The notes: a model not told the origin generated them from the sequence alone. A stretch of DNA of 56,860 bases from Ardenticatenaceae bacterium (GCA_020634215.1 JACKCD010000037.1:1-56860), one strand, 5' to 3'; positions 34,956 through 43,013 are shown, counted from the first letter of the stretch. Numbers and translations are program-made.

Positions 34956-34987
34956 AGGTGCCAGACACCCAAATCTGCTTGGCACCT
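34956..34987. repeat. Small hairpin between grpE-like and dnaK-like genes
   Basis: AGGTGCC and GGCACCT arms are separated by 18 nt and followed by TTTGG. It is related to the GTGCCAGGCAC repeat at 16349. It might partly attenuate transcription inside the operon. Confidence 0.4.
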
Positions 34988-35003
34988 TTGGTCGGATGAA
35001 GTT

Positions 35004-36716
35004 ATGAGCAAAATTGTTGGCATTGATTTAGGAACAACCAATTCGGGGGTGGCGGTGGTGCAAGACGGTCGGCCGGACATGCTCCCACATGGCGAAGAGC
35101 GTATCATCCCTTCCGTTGTGGGCTATGCTGCCAACGGCCAATGGCTGGTTGGCACGCCAGCGCGGAACCAATATGTGCTTGACCCCGAAAACACGGTTGT
35201 TTCCATTAAACGCAAGATGGGAACCGACAGCCGGGTGATGTTAGGTGGGCGTGAACTCACTCCCCAGGAAATTTCGGCTTTTATCCTACGCCAGTTGAAG
35301 GAGATTGCCGAGCGCAACCTGGGCGAACCAGTGACAGATGCCGTCATTACCGTTCCGGCTTATTTCTCTGACGCGCAACGGCAGGCGACGCGGGATGCGG
35401 GGCAAATTGCGGGGTTGAATGTGCGGCGCATTATCAACGAGCCAACGGCCGCTGCTCTGGCGTATGGCTTGAATTTAGAAGAAGACAAGCTGGTGCTGGT
35501 TTATGATTTGGGCGGTGGCACGTTTGATGTGTCGCTGGTGGAGCTGATGGGGGGGATTGTAGAGGTGCGAGCCAGCCACGGCAATACGAGCCTGGGTGGG
35601 GATGATTTTGACCGCAAGCTGGCGCGTTACTTGGCCGATTGGTTTGAAGAAGAACATGGGGTGGATGTGTGGGCCGATGCACGGGCGCGGGCGCGGCTGC
35701 TGCGGGCGGCGGAAACGGCCAAAATTGAGCTATCGTCCCACCCCTTTGCCTGGGTGATGGAGGAATACCTCATCAACAAAGACGGCATTCCGCTGCACAT
35801 GGAGTATGAGGTGAGCCGTGATCTCTTTGAATCGGAGATTGAGCCGCTGTTGGCGGAGACGCTGCAATCCATTGAGCGGGTGCTAACTGATGCGGATGTG
35901 ACACGCGGCGAGATTGACCAAGTGTTGTTGGTGGGTGGGTCATCACGCATTCCGGCGGTGTGGGAGCTGGTGCGTGAGGCGGTGGGGGTGGAGCCGCAGA
36001 TGACAATTAACCCAGAGGAGGCGGTGGCCCTGGGCGCGGCGGTGCAGGCAGCCATTATTGCCGGAGAGCCGATTGACGCGGTGTTGGTGGATGTAACGCC
36101 CCGTTCGCTGGGAATTGCGGTGGCGGAGTTCCGGCATGGGCAAATGGTTCCCGACCGGTATAAGGTGTTGGTGCGACGCAACAGCACCATTCCGGTGACG
36201 CGAGAGGAAGCCTTCTCAGGGGTAGTTCCGGGGCAAAAGACGATTAAGATTGAGGTGTATCAGGGGGAGGAGGCGGTGGCTTCGCAGAATACGCTGCTGG
36301 GTGAATTTGTGATTGAGGATTTGGGTACGGAAGTTCCGGGTGATATTCCGGAAGTGACGGTGCAGTTTGACCTGGATGTGAATGGGATTTTGCAGGTGAC
36401 GGCGCGGGATCGGTTTACGGAGCAGGAAGCGTCTATTGCGGTGACGGCCTCGCTGGATCGGATGGATGAGGAGGCGGTGATTGTGGCGAAGGAGCGGTTG
36501 GCGGAAACGGCCGTTGCTGCGCTTTCCGAAACGACCAGGGCGTTGATTGAGCGAGGACGGCAACTGCACCAACAGGGGACGCTGGTGGCAAATAGCCAGG
36601 CAACCCTGACGGCACTGCTGCACGATATTGAGGTGGCGCAGGGGCAAAATGATATGAATCGGTTGGATGAGATGCTCGAAACCCTGCTAGACTTTCTGTT
36701 TGACCACGAAGCATGA
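35004..36716 (+). CDS. dnaK-like: DnaK/Hsp70-family protein with short C-terminus
   Basis: This 570-aa Hsp70 homologue has the ATPase signatures intact: GIDLGTTNSGVAVVQDG (phosphate 1), VITVPAYFSDAQRQATRDAG, RIINEPTAAALAYGLN, DLGGGTFDVSLVEL (phosphate 2) and VLLVGGSSRIPAVWELV (adenosine loop). The substrate-binding beta domain is present (DVTPRSLGIAV, then FDLDVNGILQVTARD). The helical lid is shortened: canonical DnaK is about 610-640 aa, and this one ends at LLDFLFDHEA without an EEVD-like tail. It is probably a specialised, non-housekeeping Hsp70 working with the adjacent TPR, J-like and GrpE-like proteins. Confidence 0.9.
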   Translation: MSKIVGIDLGTTNSGVAVVQDGRPDMLPHGEERIIPSVVGYAANGQWLVGTPARNQYVLDPENTVVSIKRKMGTDSRVMLGGRELTPQEISAFILRQLKEIAERNLGEPVTDAVITVPAYFSDAQRQATRDAGQIAGLNVRRIINEPTAAALAYGLNLEEDKLVLVYDLGGGTFDVSLVELMGGIVEVRASHGNTSLGGDDFDRKLARYLADWFEEEHGVDVWADARARARLLRAAETAKIELSSHPFAWVMEEYLINKDGIPLHMEYEVSRDLFESEIEPLLAETLQSIERVLTDADVTRGEIDQVLLVGGSSRIPAVWELVREAVGVEPQMTINPEEAVALGAAVQAAIIAGEPIDAVLVDVTPRSLGIAVAEFRHGQMVPDRYKVLVRRNSTIPVTREEAFSGVVPGQKTIKIEVYQGEEAVASQNTLLGEFVIEDLGTEVPGDIPEVTVQFDLDVNGILQVTARDRFTEQEASIAVTASLDRMDEEAVIVAKERLAETAVAALSETTRALIERGRQLHQQGTLVANSQATLTALLHDIEVAQGQNDMNRLDEMLETLLDFLFDHEA

Positions 36717-37285
36717 TGTTGATTGAATTTGATGGCAAGAAGCCGCAAATTGGGACGAATGTGTTTATTGCGCCAACGGCCGTTCTGATCGGCGATGTCA
36801 TTGTAGGCGACAACAGCAGCATTTGGTTTGGGGCCGTGCTGCGGGCCGACTTTGGCGGGCAGATTGTGGTGGGGACGGGGTGCAGCGTGCAGGATAACAC
36901 GACACTCCACGTCTATGATGATGTTTCGACGGTGTTGGCCGAGAACGTGACGGTGGGGCATGGGGCAGTGCTGGAAGGGTGCCACATTGGAGCCAACACG
37001 GTAATTGGCATGAACAGCACGGTACTACCGTTTGCGGTGGTGGGGGAGCAGGTGATGGTGGCGGCCGGCAGCGTCATCCCGGAGCGGATGGAGGTTCCGG
37101 CGCGGGTGCTGGTGGCGGGGGTTCCGGCAAAAATCAAGAAGGAACTGAGCGGGAGTGCGTTGGCGTGGACGGGGAAGGCGGCGCGGGAATATCAGCAGAT
37201 TCAGGCGCGATACCGGGCGCAGGGGATTGATCGGCTGTTAGTTGAGATGGATGGTGTTGGCGTTGGGGGTGGAAACGGCCGTTAA
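36713..37285 (+). CDS. Gamma-carbonic-anhydrase-like hexapeptide-repeat protein
   Basis: This 190-aa left-handed beta-helix protein has hexapeptide turns IGDVIVGDNSSIWFGAVLRA, VQDNTTLHVYDD, VTVGHGAVLEGCHIGANTVI and MNSTVLPFAVVGEQVMVAAG. Three His positions that would bind zinc in gamma-carbonic anhydrases appear conserved (TLH, VGH, GCH), so CO2 hydration is possible, though many relatives are inactive. The ATG overlaps the dnaK-like stop (ATGA). The last about 15 codons overlap the C-terminus of the opposite-strand kinase and include an AACGGCCGTT copy, giving a Gly-rich tail (GVGVGGGNGR). Confidence 0.85.
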   Translation: MMLIEFDGKKPQIGTNVFIAPTAVLIGDVIVGDNSSIWFGAVLRADFGGQIVVGTGCSVQDNTTLHVYDDVSTVLAENVTVGHGAVLEGCHIGANTVIGMNSTVLPFAVVGEQVMVAAGSVIPERMEVPARVLVAGVPAKIKKELSGSALAWTGKAAREYQQIQARYRAQGIDRLLVEMDGVGVGGGNGR

Positions 37286-38647
37286 TGGCACCCGAATCGT
37301 AAAAATTGTTCCCTGGTTTGGCTTGCTATCTACTTCAATCGTCCCCCCCATAATTTGGCAAAACTCCTGCGTAATTGCTAACCCCAGCCCAGTACCCCCA
37401 TAGCGGCGTGTGGTTGAGTCATCGGCTTGCGTAAACGGGCTAAAAATCTTGCTCAACTGTTCCGGTGTCATCCCAATACCCGTGTCGCTAATGATACATT
37501 CCAGCCATTTTTGCCAATGTTTGTCAAAATAAACGCTCACTTGCAGCCGCACTTCGCCCTCTTGGGTAAATTTGGCGGCGTTACTGAGCAAATTGAGCAA
37601 ACTTTGCTTGAGCTTGCTGGCATCAACCATGTCGCTGTTTATTTCGTCGGCAATGGTGACAAAAAAGCGGTTGTTGTTTTTGTGCATCAAGGGTTCGGCC
37701 GTGATTTGCACATCCCGGAATAGCTGCTGCAAATCCACATTCTCAAGCTGCAACTGCATTTGCCCCGCTTCAATCTTGGACAAATCGAGAATGTCGCTGA
37801 TGATGTTGAGCAAGTTGTTGGCTGAGATTTGGATATTGGTCAGGCGGGGGACAAATTTTTGATGGCCTAAAAGCTCTGCTTGTTCCTCCAACAGCTCGCT
37901 GTAGCCAATGATGGCTGCAAGGGGGGTGCGGAGTTCGTGGCTCATGTTTGCCAAAAAGCGGGATTTGGCGCGGTTGGCATCTTCTGCATCGGCTTTAGCT
38001 TTGATGAGTTCCTGGTTGGCGGCCATTAAATCGGCCGTTCGCTCCTGCACCCGTATTTCCAGCAAACCACGCGCTTTGCGTAGTTCCTCAAGCCGGTACT
38101 CTTCGGCATTTTTGAGCTGCCGGATGGCAACGGCAATCAGGCTAAAGGTGACGCTAAAAACGCCAAACAGGTAAAACCAGTCAGAGCTGGTAATGCTGCC
38201 TATCCAGACTAAAACAAAAAGCCCGATAAGATAAACAACGGCCAAACTAAGAACATTAATGGGGGTGAAAAAGATGATGGTGAGCAGTAGCGGGGGAATG
38301 GCCCAGAGCATGGCTTTTAGGTCACCATCGTTGCGGAAGTAGATGGTGGCAAGAGGCAGCAGGGAATAGGTAATAATGGAGGCGATGGCACCGATTCTAA
38401 AGTATTTGGTGCGGCTTAGCGCGTAGGCGATGGCCTGAATGATGATGGTGAGAATGAGGCCGTATTTGGCAGGAGAGTTGGATAGGAGCACAAAGAAGAG
38501 ACCGACACCCGTGAGTGAGCCAAGCAGCAAAAGAAAGGGGGAAAGTAAACGTGCCTGCTGTATGGCAATGGGGTCTTTGATGGATGGATGAGGGGCAAAC
38601 AGTTTTTGATTGATGATGGTTGCCCAAGTGATCTTGGATGCTTCCAT
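37238..38647 (-). CDS. Membrane sensor histidine kinase
   Basis: This 469-aa kinase has about six N-terminal membrane helices (residues 30-185), a short coiled-coil linker (ENAEEYRLEEL-like region to about 225), the HisKA motif FLANMSHELRTPLAAIIGYS (phosphoacceptor His about 237), and a HATPase with N box LLNLLSNAAKFTQEG, G1 DTGIGMTPEQ, F box IFSPFTQADDSTTRRYGGTG and G2 GTGLGLAITQEF. No receiver is attached and no matching regulator is adjacent, except the LuxR-type one further right. Its own promoter is at 38683-38712. The 3' end overlaps the opposite-strand hexapeptide gene by 48 bp. Confidence 0.92.
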   Translation of the reverse strand: MEASKITWATIINQKLFAPHPSIKDPIAIQQARLLSPFLLLLGSLTGVGLFFVLLSNSPAKYGLILTIIIQAIAYALSRTKYFRIGAIASIITYSLLPLATIYFRNDGDLKAMLWAIPPLLLTIIFFTPINVLSLAVVYLIGLFVLVWIGSITSSDWFYLFGVFSVTFSLIAVAIRQLKNAEEYRLEELRKARGLLEIRVQERTADLMAANQELIKAKADAEDANRAKSRFLANMSHELRTPLAAIIGYSELLEEQAELLGHQKFVPRLTNIQISANNLLNIISDILDLSKIEAGQMQLQLENVDLQQLFRDVQITAEPLMHKNNNRFFVTIADEINSDMVDASKLKQSLLNLLSNAAKFTQEGEVRLQVSVYFDKHWQKWLECIISDTGIGMTPEQLSKIFSPFTQADDSTTRRYGGTGLGLAITQEFCQIMGGTIEVDSKPNQGTIFTIRVPLTAVSTPNANTIHLN

Positions 38648-38682
38648 AGGGTGTGGTTTCCGTAGTTGTTATTGTGTAACAG

Positions 38683-38712
38683 TTTATAGCAGAAAAGAGG
38701 GGAAGTTGTAAA
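38683..38712 (-). promoter_or_regulatory. Promoter for the 37238-38647 sensor kinase
   Basis: On the reverse strand, TTTACA (38707-38712) and TATAAA (38683-38688) are separated by 18 bp, with TGC preceding the -10 box. Each box is 5/6 to consensus. The leader would be about 30 nt. Two AACGGCCGTT copies lie immediately upstream, near 38731 and 38764. Confidence 0.65.
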
Positions 38713-38760
38713 GATGAGTTTTGTCATGGAAAACGGCCGTTATTGTTCTAAATTAGGCGA

Positions 38761-40359
38761 TCATAACGGCCGTTTTTCAAACCTCGGATGCGGAATCTCC
38801 ACCTGTAGCAGCAGCCCACTGCTGCGCTGGTTGTGAAAATTGAGCCGCCCTCCCATTAGTGCCACCCGTTCGCTAATGCCCAGCAGCCCATAATGCCCGG
38901 CATTGCTCAAGGAAGCGAGATCAGATGGCTCAGTTAGCCCCGTGCCATTGTCGGCAATTGAAATGAGCAGCAGCCGGGGCGAGGTGTGGGTGAGGGAAAT
39001 CTGAACCTGGGTGGCGTTGGCGTGCTTCCAAATGTTGTTGAGTCCTTCCTGTACAATGCGGAAAATCGAAAGCTCAATCGGTTCTGGCAAACGGCCGAAA
39101 TTGGCATCCAGCGTCAAATCCACCACAATCCCCGTCCGCTCGCTCCAGTTGCGCGTCAGCGATTGCAGGGCGGCTCCCAGACCGAGGCTGTCAATCGTTG
39201 GCGGGCGCAAATTGCCGCACACCCGCCGCAGTTCCTCCACTAGCTCCCGAATGCTGCTGCGAATGTCCACCACATCGTCAATAATTTCCAGCGATTGCGC
39301 CGCCTTGTCTTCAATCTCCTCAAGCTGGTAATTCAGGCTGAGCAAATCCTGCATAATTTGGTCATGGAGTTCCCGCGCCAAATATTTGCGCTCCTCCTCG
39401 CGCTCGGTGAGCAGGCGACGCTGGGCATCTTGCAGGGCGTTGTTGGCGCTGTCCAGTGCCTTCACCTGGTCGGAAAGCTGGTTCAGCAGCTGCCGATTGA
39501 GTGAATCTTGGGCGGCCAGATCGCGCTGGAGCAGCATTTGGTTGTGTTGTAGGGTTTCGGCCTGTTTGCGGGCGCGGTAGTAGCTGTCGAGCGCCCACAG
39601 GACGGGGGTGTGCTGCTGGCGGTCGTCGGTGCCAACCAGGGCGGCAACCACTTCTTCGCGGCTGGTTTCGTCGGTGCGGAGGTTGGCAACAAGGTTGCCC
39701 TGGCGCAGCACAATGATGCGGTCGGCGACGGCGAAGAGGTGATCAAGGTTGTTGCTGCTGAAGAGAACGGCCGTTTCCCGCTGCTGCCACTCCCGAATCA
39801 ACCCCAACAGCTTTTCCTGGTATGGATGGCTCAACACCCGCCCCGGATTGTCAACCATAATCAGTTTAGAAGGGCGCACCAGCAGTTGGGCGATGGCAAC
39901 CAACTGCCGCTGCTCATTAGAAAGGTTAGCCGCCTTCAGCCGCAGCGACGGCAGCCGCACATCCAGCGAAGCCAGCAGCTTTTGCGCCTCCTCATCCATC
40001 CGCCGCTGGTTTGGCACGCGCAGCCAGTTGTCCAAAATCGGCCAGCCCAGTTCGTTGCCCAAAAAAATGTTGCTCGTCACATCCAGCCCATCCACCAACG
40101 CTGGTTCTGGATAGAGCATGTTGATGCCCAGTGGCTGGGCGTGGAAGGGCCATTGCAGCCAACGGCCGTTTAACGCCACCTCCCCCTTATCGGGAGCCAG
40201 CGCCCCGCCCAGAATGCGGAACAGTGCCATTTTGCCCACTTCCCCCCGGTCAGCCACCCCCACCACCTCCTGCGGCGCAACCGTCAGCGACACGCGGCGC
40301 AGGGCCGTCAGATTGCCCATTTTTTTGGAGATGCGGTTGATTTCCAGAAGAGGTGTCAT
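38761..40359 (-). CDS. Histidine kinase with N-terminal degenerate sugar-ABC ATPase domain
   Basis: This 532-aa soluble fusion protein has an N-terminus (about 1-245) that aligns along its length with sugar-importer ATPases such as the one at 43014: TALRRVSLTVAPQEVVGV, SNIFLGNE, and VADRIIVLRQGNLVANLR. Its catalytic motifs are degraded. Walker A is ADRGEVGKMAL (Lys43 kept, no Ser/Thr), the Q-loop Gln is Pro (LYPEPALV), the signature is LSNEQ, Walker B ends VDNP (Glu to Asn171), and the H-loop His is missing (FSSNN). A coiled coil (about 260-325) leads to a HisKA_3 motif REEERKYLARELHDQIMQD (phosphoacceptor His332) and a HATPase (DNGTGL, GLLGISERV). It lies just downstream of its likely partner regulator and beside a sugar importer. 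The likely role is sensing transporter state; this is inference. Confidence 0.9.
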   Translation of the reverse strand: MTPLLEINRISKKMGNLTALRRVSLTVAPQEVVGVADRGEVGKMALFRILGGALAPDKGEVALNGRWLQWPFHAQPLGINMLYPEPALVDGLDVTSNIFLGNELGWPILDNWLRVPNQRRMDEEAQKLLASLDVRLPSLRLKAANLSNEQRQLVAIAQLLVRPSKLIMVDNPGRVLSHPYQEKLLGLIREWQQRETAVLFSSNNLDHLFAVADRIIVLRQGNLVANLRTDETSREEVVAALVGTDDRQQHTPVLWALDSYYRARKQAETLQHNQMLLQRDLAAQDSLNRQLLNQLSDQVKALDSANNALQDAQRRLLTEREEERKYLARELHDQIMQDLLSLNYQLEEIEDKAAQSLEIIDDVVDIRSSIRELVEELRRVCGNLRPPTIDSLGLGAALQSLTRNWSERTGIVVDLTLDANFGRLPEPIELSIFRIVQEGLNNIWKHANATQVQISLTHTSPRLLLISIADNGTGLTEPSDLASLSNAGHYGLLGISERVALMGGRLNFHNQRSSGLLLQVEIPHPRFEKRPL

Positions 40360-40369
40360 TTGTTGGGAA

Positions 40370-40404
40370 ATAATCGGTAATCAGTTATCAGTACTGGTCA
40401 CTGA
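40370..40404. repeat. Heptad inverted-repeat (GATTACC family), short member
   Basis: GGTAATCAGTTATCAGTAC followed by CACTGATTACC forms a hairpin between the regulator stop and the fusion kinase start, both on the leftward strand. Confidence 0.6.
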
Positions 40405-41463
40405 TTACCGAAAAGTATCTTCAACAATCTGCTGCAAGGCAGCGGCATCGAGGTCTTTTTTGTCCACCAGGGCGGTGGCCCCGGCATCCAGCCCCCGCCG
40501 ATGAAATTCACGGTCGGGGTAGGCACTGATGAGGATGATGCGGGAGGCGGGGGAGGCGTGTTTGATGCGGCGGGTGCAGTGGATGCCGTCCTCGTCGGCT
40601 AGCACCACATCCACACAGGCGAGGTCGGGCAGCACCTGGCCGGATAAACGCACGGCTTCGGCGGTGTTGGGGGCTTCATAGATCATGGCCTGGGGGTGGA
40701 CGCGCCCCAACATGCGGCGCAGTTGGGTGCGGTAGCGCTGGTTGTCGTCTACAACGAGGATGGCGGTTTGGGTGGCGGGGGGTGGGGGGAAAACGGCCGT
40801 TTTTTCCGCCTCATACACCTCTCCCTGATGGGCAATCAGCTCCGGGTGGGTTTGCACATAGTGCGCCGCTTCCAGCCGGCTTTGCACATCAAGCTGCCGA
40901 TACAGCCGCGTCAAATGGTTTTCAATCGTTTTAACGCTTAGGTTGAGACGCTGGGCAATGGCGCGATTGTCCAGCCCCTCGGCAAGCTGGCGCAAAATGT
41001 CTTTTTGTCGTTGGGACAGGTGGGGAGAAACGGCCGTTTGTGCCGTCGGTTGCAATAATTTATCCAGCAGCGGGCTAGAAATCCACCGTTCCCCCGCCCG
41101 CACCCGCTCCACCGCCAGCCGCAAATCCCGCAGCGGCTGGTCTTTCAAATGATACCCATTCACCCCCACACTCAGCAGCCCTTGCACATACACATCGTCA
41201 TCATACGCACTCACCACCAAAATCCGCAGCTTGGGGTACAATCCGCGAATGCGACGAATGGTACTAATCGGCTCAAACGCCGGCATCGTCACATCAATCA
41301 GCAGCAGGTCGGGCGATAGCATAGCCAACCCTTCCATCAACTCTGGTCCACTACCCACCTCGCCCACAATCATAATGTGGGGCAAATCTTCAATGGCATT
41401 GCGGATACCCGCCCGCACCACCGCATGATCATCAGCCAGCAAAACCCGAGTTGAAAGTCCCAT
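40405..41463 (-). CDS. Response regulator with REC-LuxR HTH-REC architecture
   Basis: This is a 352-aa regulator when started at the ATG before GLSTRVLLADDHAVV; an upstream ATG at 41484 after GGGAGG is an alternative. REC1 (about 1-120) has ADDH, phosphoacceptor Asp in LLLIDVTMP and Lys in HLKDQP. A NarL/LuxR HTH (about 150-210) follows: LSQRQKDILRQLAEGLDNR, then IAQRLNLSVKTIENHLTRLY. A second REC (about 230-352) has VVDDNQRY, Asp in ACVDVVLADEDG and Lys in LVDKKDL. A C-terminal receiver after the HTH is unusual. NarL-type regulators pair with HisKA_3 kinases, which is what the next gene encodes. It is divergent from the xylose-type importer. Confidence 0.9.
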   Translation of the reverse strand: MGLSTRVLLADDHAVVRAGIRNAIEDLPHIMIVGEVGSGPELMEGLAMLSPDLLLIDVTMPAFEPISTIRRIRGLYPKLRILVVSAYDDDVYVQGLLSVGVNGYHLKDQPLRDLRLAVERVRAGERWISSPLLDKLLQPTAQTAVSPHLSQRQKDILRQLAEGLDNRAIAQRLNLSVKTIENHLTRLYRQLDVQSRLEAAHYVQTHPELIAHQGEVYEAEKTAVFPPPPATQTAILVVDDNQRYRTQLRRMLGRVHPQAMIYEAPNTAEAVRLSGQVLPDLACVDVVLADEDGIHCTRRIKHASPASRIILISAYPDREFHRRGLDAGATALVDKKDLDAAALQQIVEDTFR

Positions 41464-41517
41464 AAGCCAATTATGCCACCCCATCCCCTCCCTGCCTACC
41501 GCCATTTTCCCGCACAA

Positions 41518-41535
41518 TTAGGGGATTTCCCCTAA
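41518..41535. promoter_or_regulatory. Operator-like palindrome between regulator and sugar importer
   Basis: TTAGGGGATTTCCCCTAA is a perfect 18-bp palindrome, with a further half-site AAGGGGAAACCC at about 41543-41554. A second inverted repeat CACCT-TCTAT-AGGTG (41584-41598) sits just upstream of a weak -10 box TATAAC (41602-41607) reading toward the importer. The 311-bp gap holds no gene. These are the best candidate binding sites for the adjacent NarL-type regulator. Confidence 0.5.
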
Positions 41536-41774
41536 TCTGACAAGGGGAAACCCATCAAATAAAAGAGGGTTTAGGGGGTGCATCACCTTCTATAGGTGCG
41601 GTATAACTTGTGAAACTAGCTGAATTCACCGCTGCAAATTTAGTCATGTTGCCCAACGCCGGGCAAAAGCGAGGTGATCATTCGTTTGTTTCTTGTTTCC
41701 CCCCTTTTTTGTTTCGTTACATCATTTTTAACACGCAAAATTGTTACCCTCAATTTTGCAGGAGGAAAAGTTAG

Positions 41775-42923
41775 ATGAAAAAAAATGTAACCGTTATTCT
41801 GTTGCTGCTGCTGGCGCTCATTTTGGTAGCGTGTGGCGGCACCGAGACCCCGGCTCCCGCCGAGGAAGAAGCTGCTCCGGCTGAAGAAGCTGCGCCAGCC
41901 GAAGAAGCCGCCCCTGCCGAAGAAGAAGTGATGGCTGAAGGCTCGATCTGGGTATTGCTGCCCGATTCGGCCAGCTCTGCTCGTTGGGAAACCGACGACC
42001 GCCGCTTTTTTGAAGGTGCTTTTGATGCTGCTGGCGTTGAATACAACATCGTCAACGCCGAAGGGGATGCCCGCACCCAACAAACCCAGGCTGAACAGGC
42101 CATTACCGCTGGCGCAAAGGTCATCCTGTTGGTTAACCTCGATTCTGGCTCTGGCGCGGCTATTATTGCCGCTGCCCACGAGGCTGGGGTGAAAGTGGTG
42201 GACTACGACCGCCTGACCATCGAAGGGCCAGGGGCTGATGTGTACGTGAGCTTTGACAACGTGCAGGTTGGCAAGACGATGGGTACCGTTTTGGAACCGT
42301 TGATTGATGCCCAAGATGCGCCCAAGGTTGCTTTCCTGAACGGTGGCCCAACCGACAACAACGCCACGCTGTTCCGCGATGGGTATGCTTCCGTGGCGCA
42401 ACCCCACTTTGATGATGGTTCCTGGACGCTGGTGGATGACCAGGCTGTGCCGGAATGGGACAACCAACAGGCGCTGGTGGTCTTTGAGCAGATGTTGACG
42501 GCAGCGAATGGGGAAATAACGGCCGTTTTCGCCGCCAACGATGGTCTTGCCAATGCCGCTATTTCTGCCTACAAGAACGCTGGCGTTAGCCCCGCCGAAG
42601 CTGGCATCCCGATCTCTGGTCAAGATGCAACCGTCGGTGGTATCCAAAACATCCTCGCGGGCGACCAAGCCATGACCGTCTACAAGCCGATCAAGGCTGA
42701 GGCCGAAGCTGCTGCTGCTGCTGCCATCGCCCTGCTCAAAGGCGAAGATTTGGCTGGTATGACCAGTGGGCTGACCCTCAACAATGGCACCAACGACATC
42801 CCGTTCATCGCCCTCGACCCCATCGGTGTCACCAAAGACAACATCGCCGACACCGTGATTGCCGACGGCTTCCGCAACTGGGACGAGATTTGCGTGGGTG
42901 ACTTTGCCCAATACTGCCCCTAG
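41775..42923 (+). CDS. xylF-like: Sugar ABC transporter substrate-binding lipoprotein (xylose type)
   Basis: This 382-aa periplasmic-binding-protein-fold lipoprotein has a signal peptide with lipobox LILVAC. An acidic low-complexity stalk (residues about 25-52) is built of repeated EEAAPA units encoded by near-identical 15-bp repeats. The binding domain resembles XylF: LLPDSASSARWETDDRRFF, NAEGDARTQQTQAEQAITAG, VVDYDRLTIEGPGADVYVSF, AFLNGGPTDNNATLFRDGY, FAANDGLANAAISA and ISGQDATVGGIQNILAGDQ. A pentose such as D-xylose is the likely ligand. AGGAGG lies nine bases before the ATG. It is the first gene of the importer operon. Confidence 0.9.
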   Translation: MKKNVTVILLLLLALILVACGGTETPAPAEEEAAPAEEAAPAEEAAPAEEEVMAEGSIWVLLPDSASSARWETDDRRFFEGAFDAAGVEYNIVNAEGDARTQQTQAEQAITAGAKVILLVNLDSGSGAAIIAAAHEAGVKVVDYDRLTIEGPGADVYVSFDNVQVGKTMGTVLEPLIDAQDAPKVAFLNGGPTDNNATLFRDGYASVAQPHFDDGSWTLVDDQAVPEWDNQQALVVFEQMLTAANGEITAVFAANDGLANAAISAYKNAGVSPAEAGIPISGQDATVGGIQNILAGDQAMTVYKPIKAEAEAAAAAAIALLKGEDLAGMTSGLTLNNGTNDIPFIALDPIGVTKDNIADTVIADGFRNWDEICVGDFAQYCP

Positions 42924-42940
42924 TGGCTGATTAGTTGAAT

Positions 42941-43002
42941 CACGTATTGCGTATTGCGTAGCGCGTGAAGACACGCGGTTCACGCAATACGCAATACGTT
43001 TT
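42941..43002. repeat. Heptad inverted-repeat array (ACGCAAT family)
   Basis: CGTATTGCGTATTGCG faces CACGCAATACGCAATACG with a GC-rich loop. It lies between the binding-protein and ATPase genes, where a hairpin could lower expression of the downstream genes relative to the binding protein. Confidence 0.75.
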
Positions 43003-43013
43003 AGGAAGAGAAG

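Noticed and set aside
41640..42983. 447-codon leftward frame over the xylose-type binding protein
   Set aside because: It starts in a repeat, lacks any domain and is antisense to a well-supported binding protein with a strong ribosome site.
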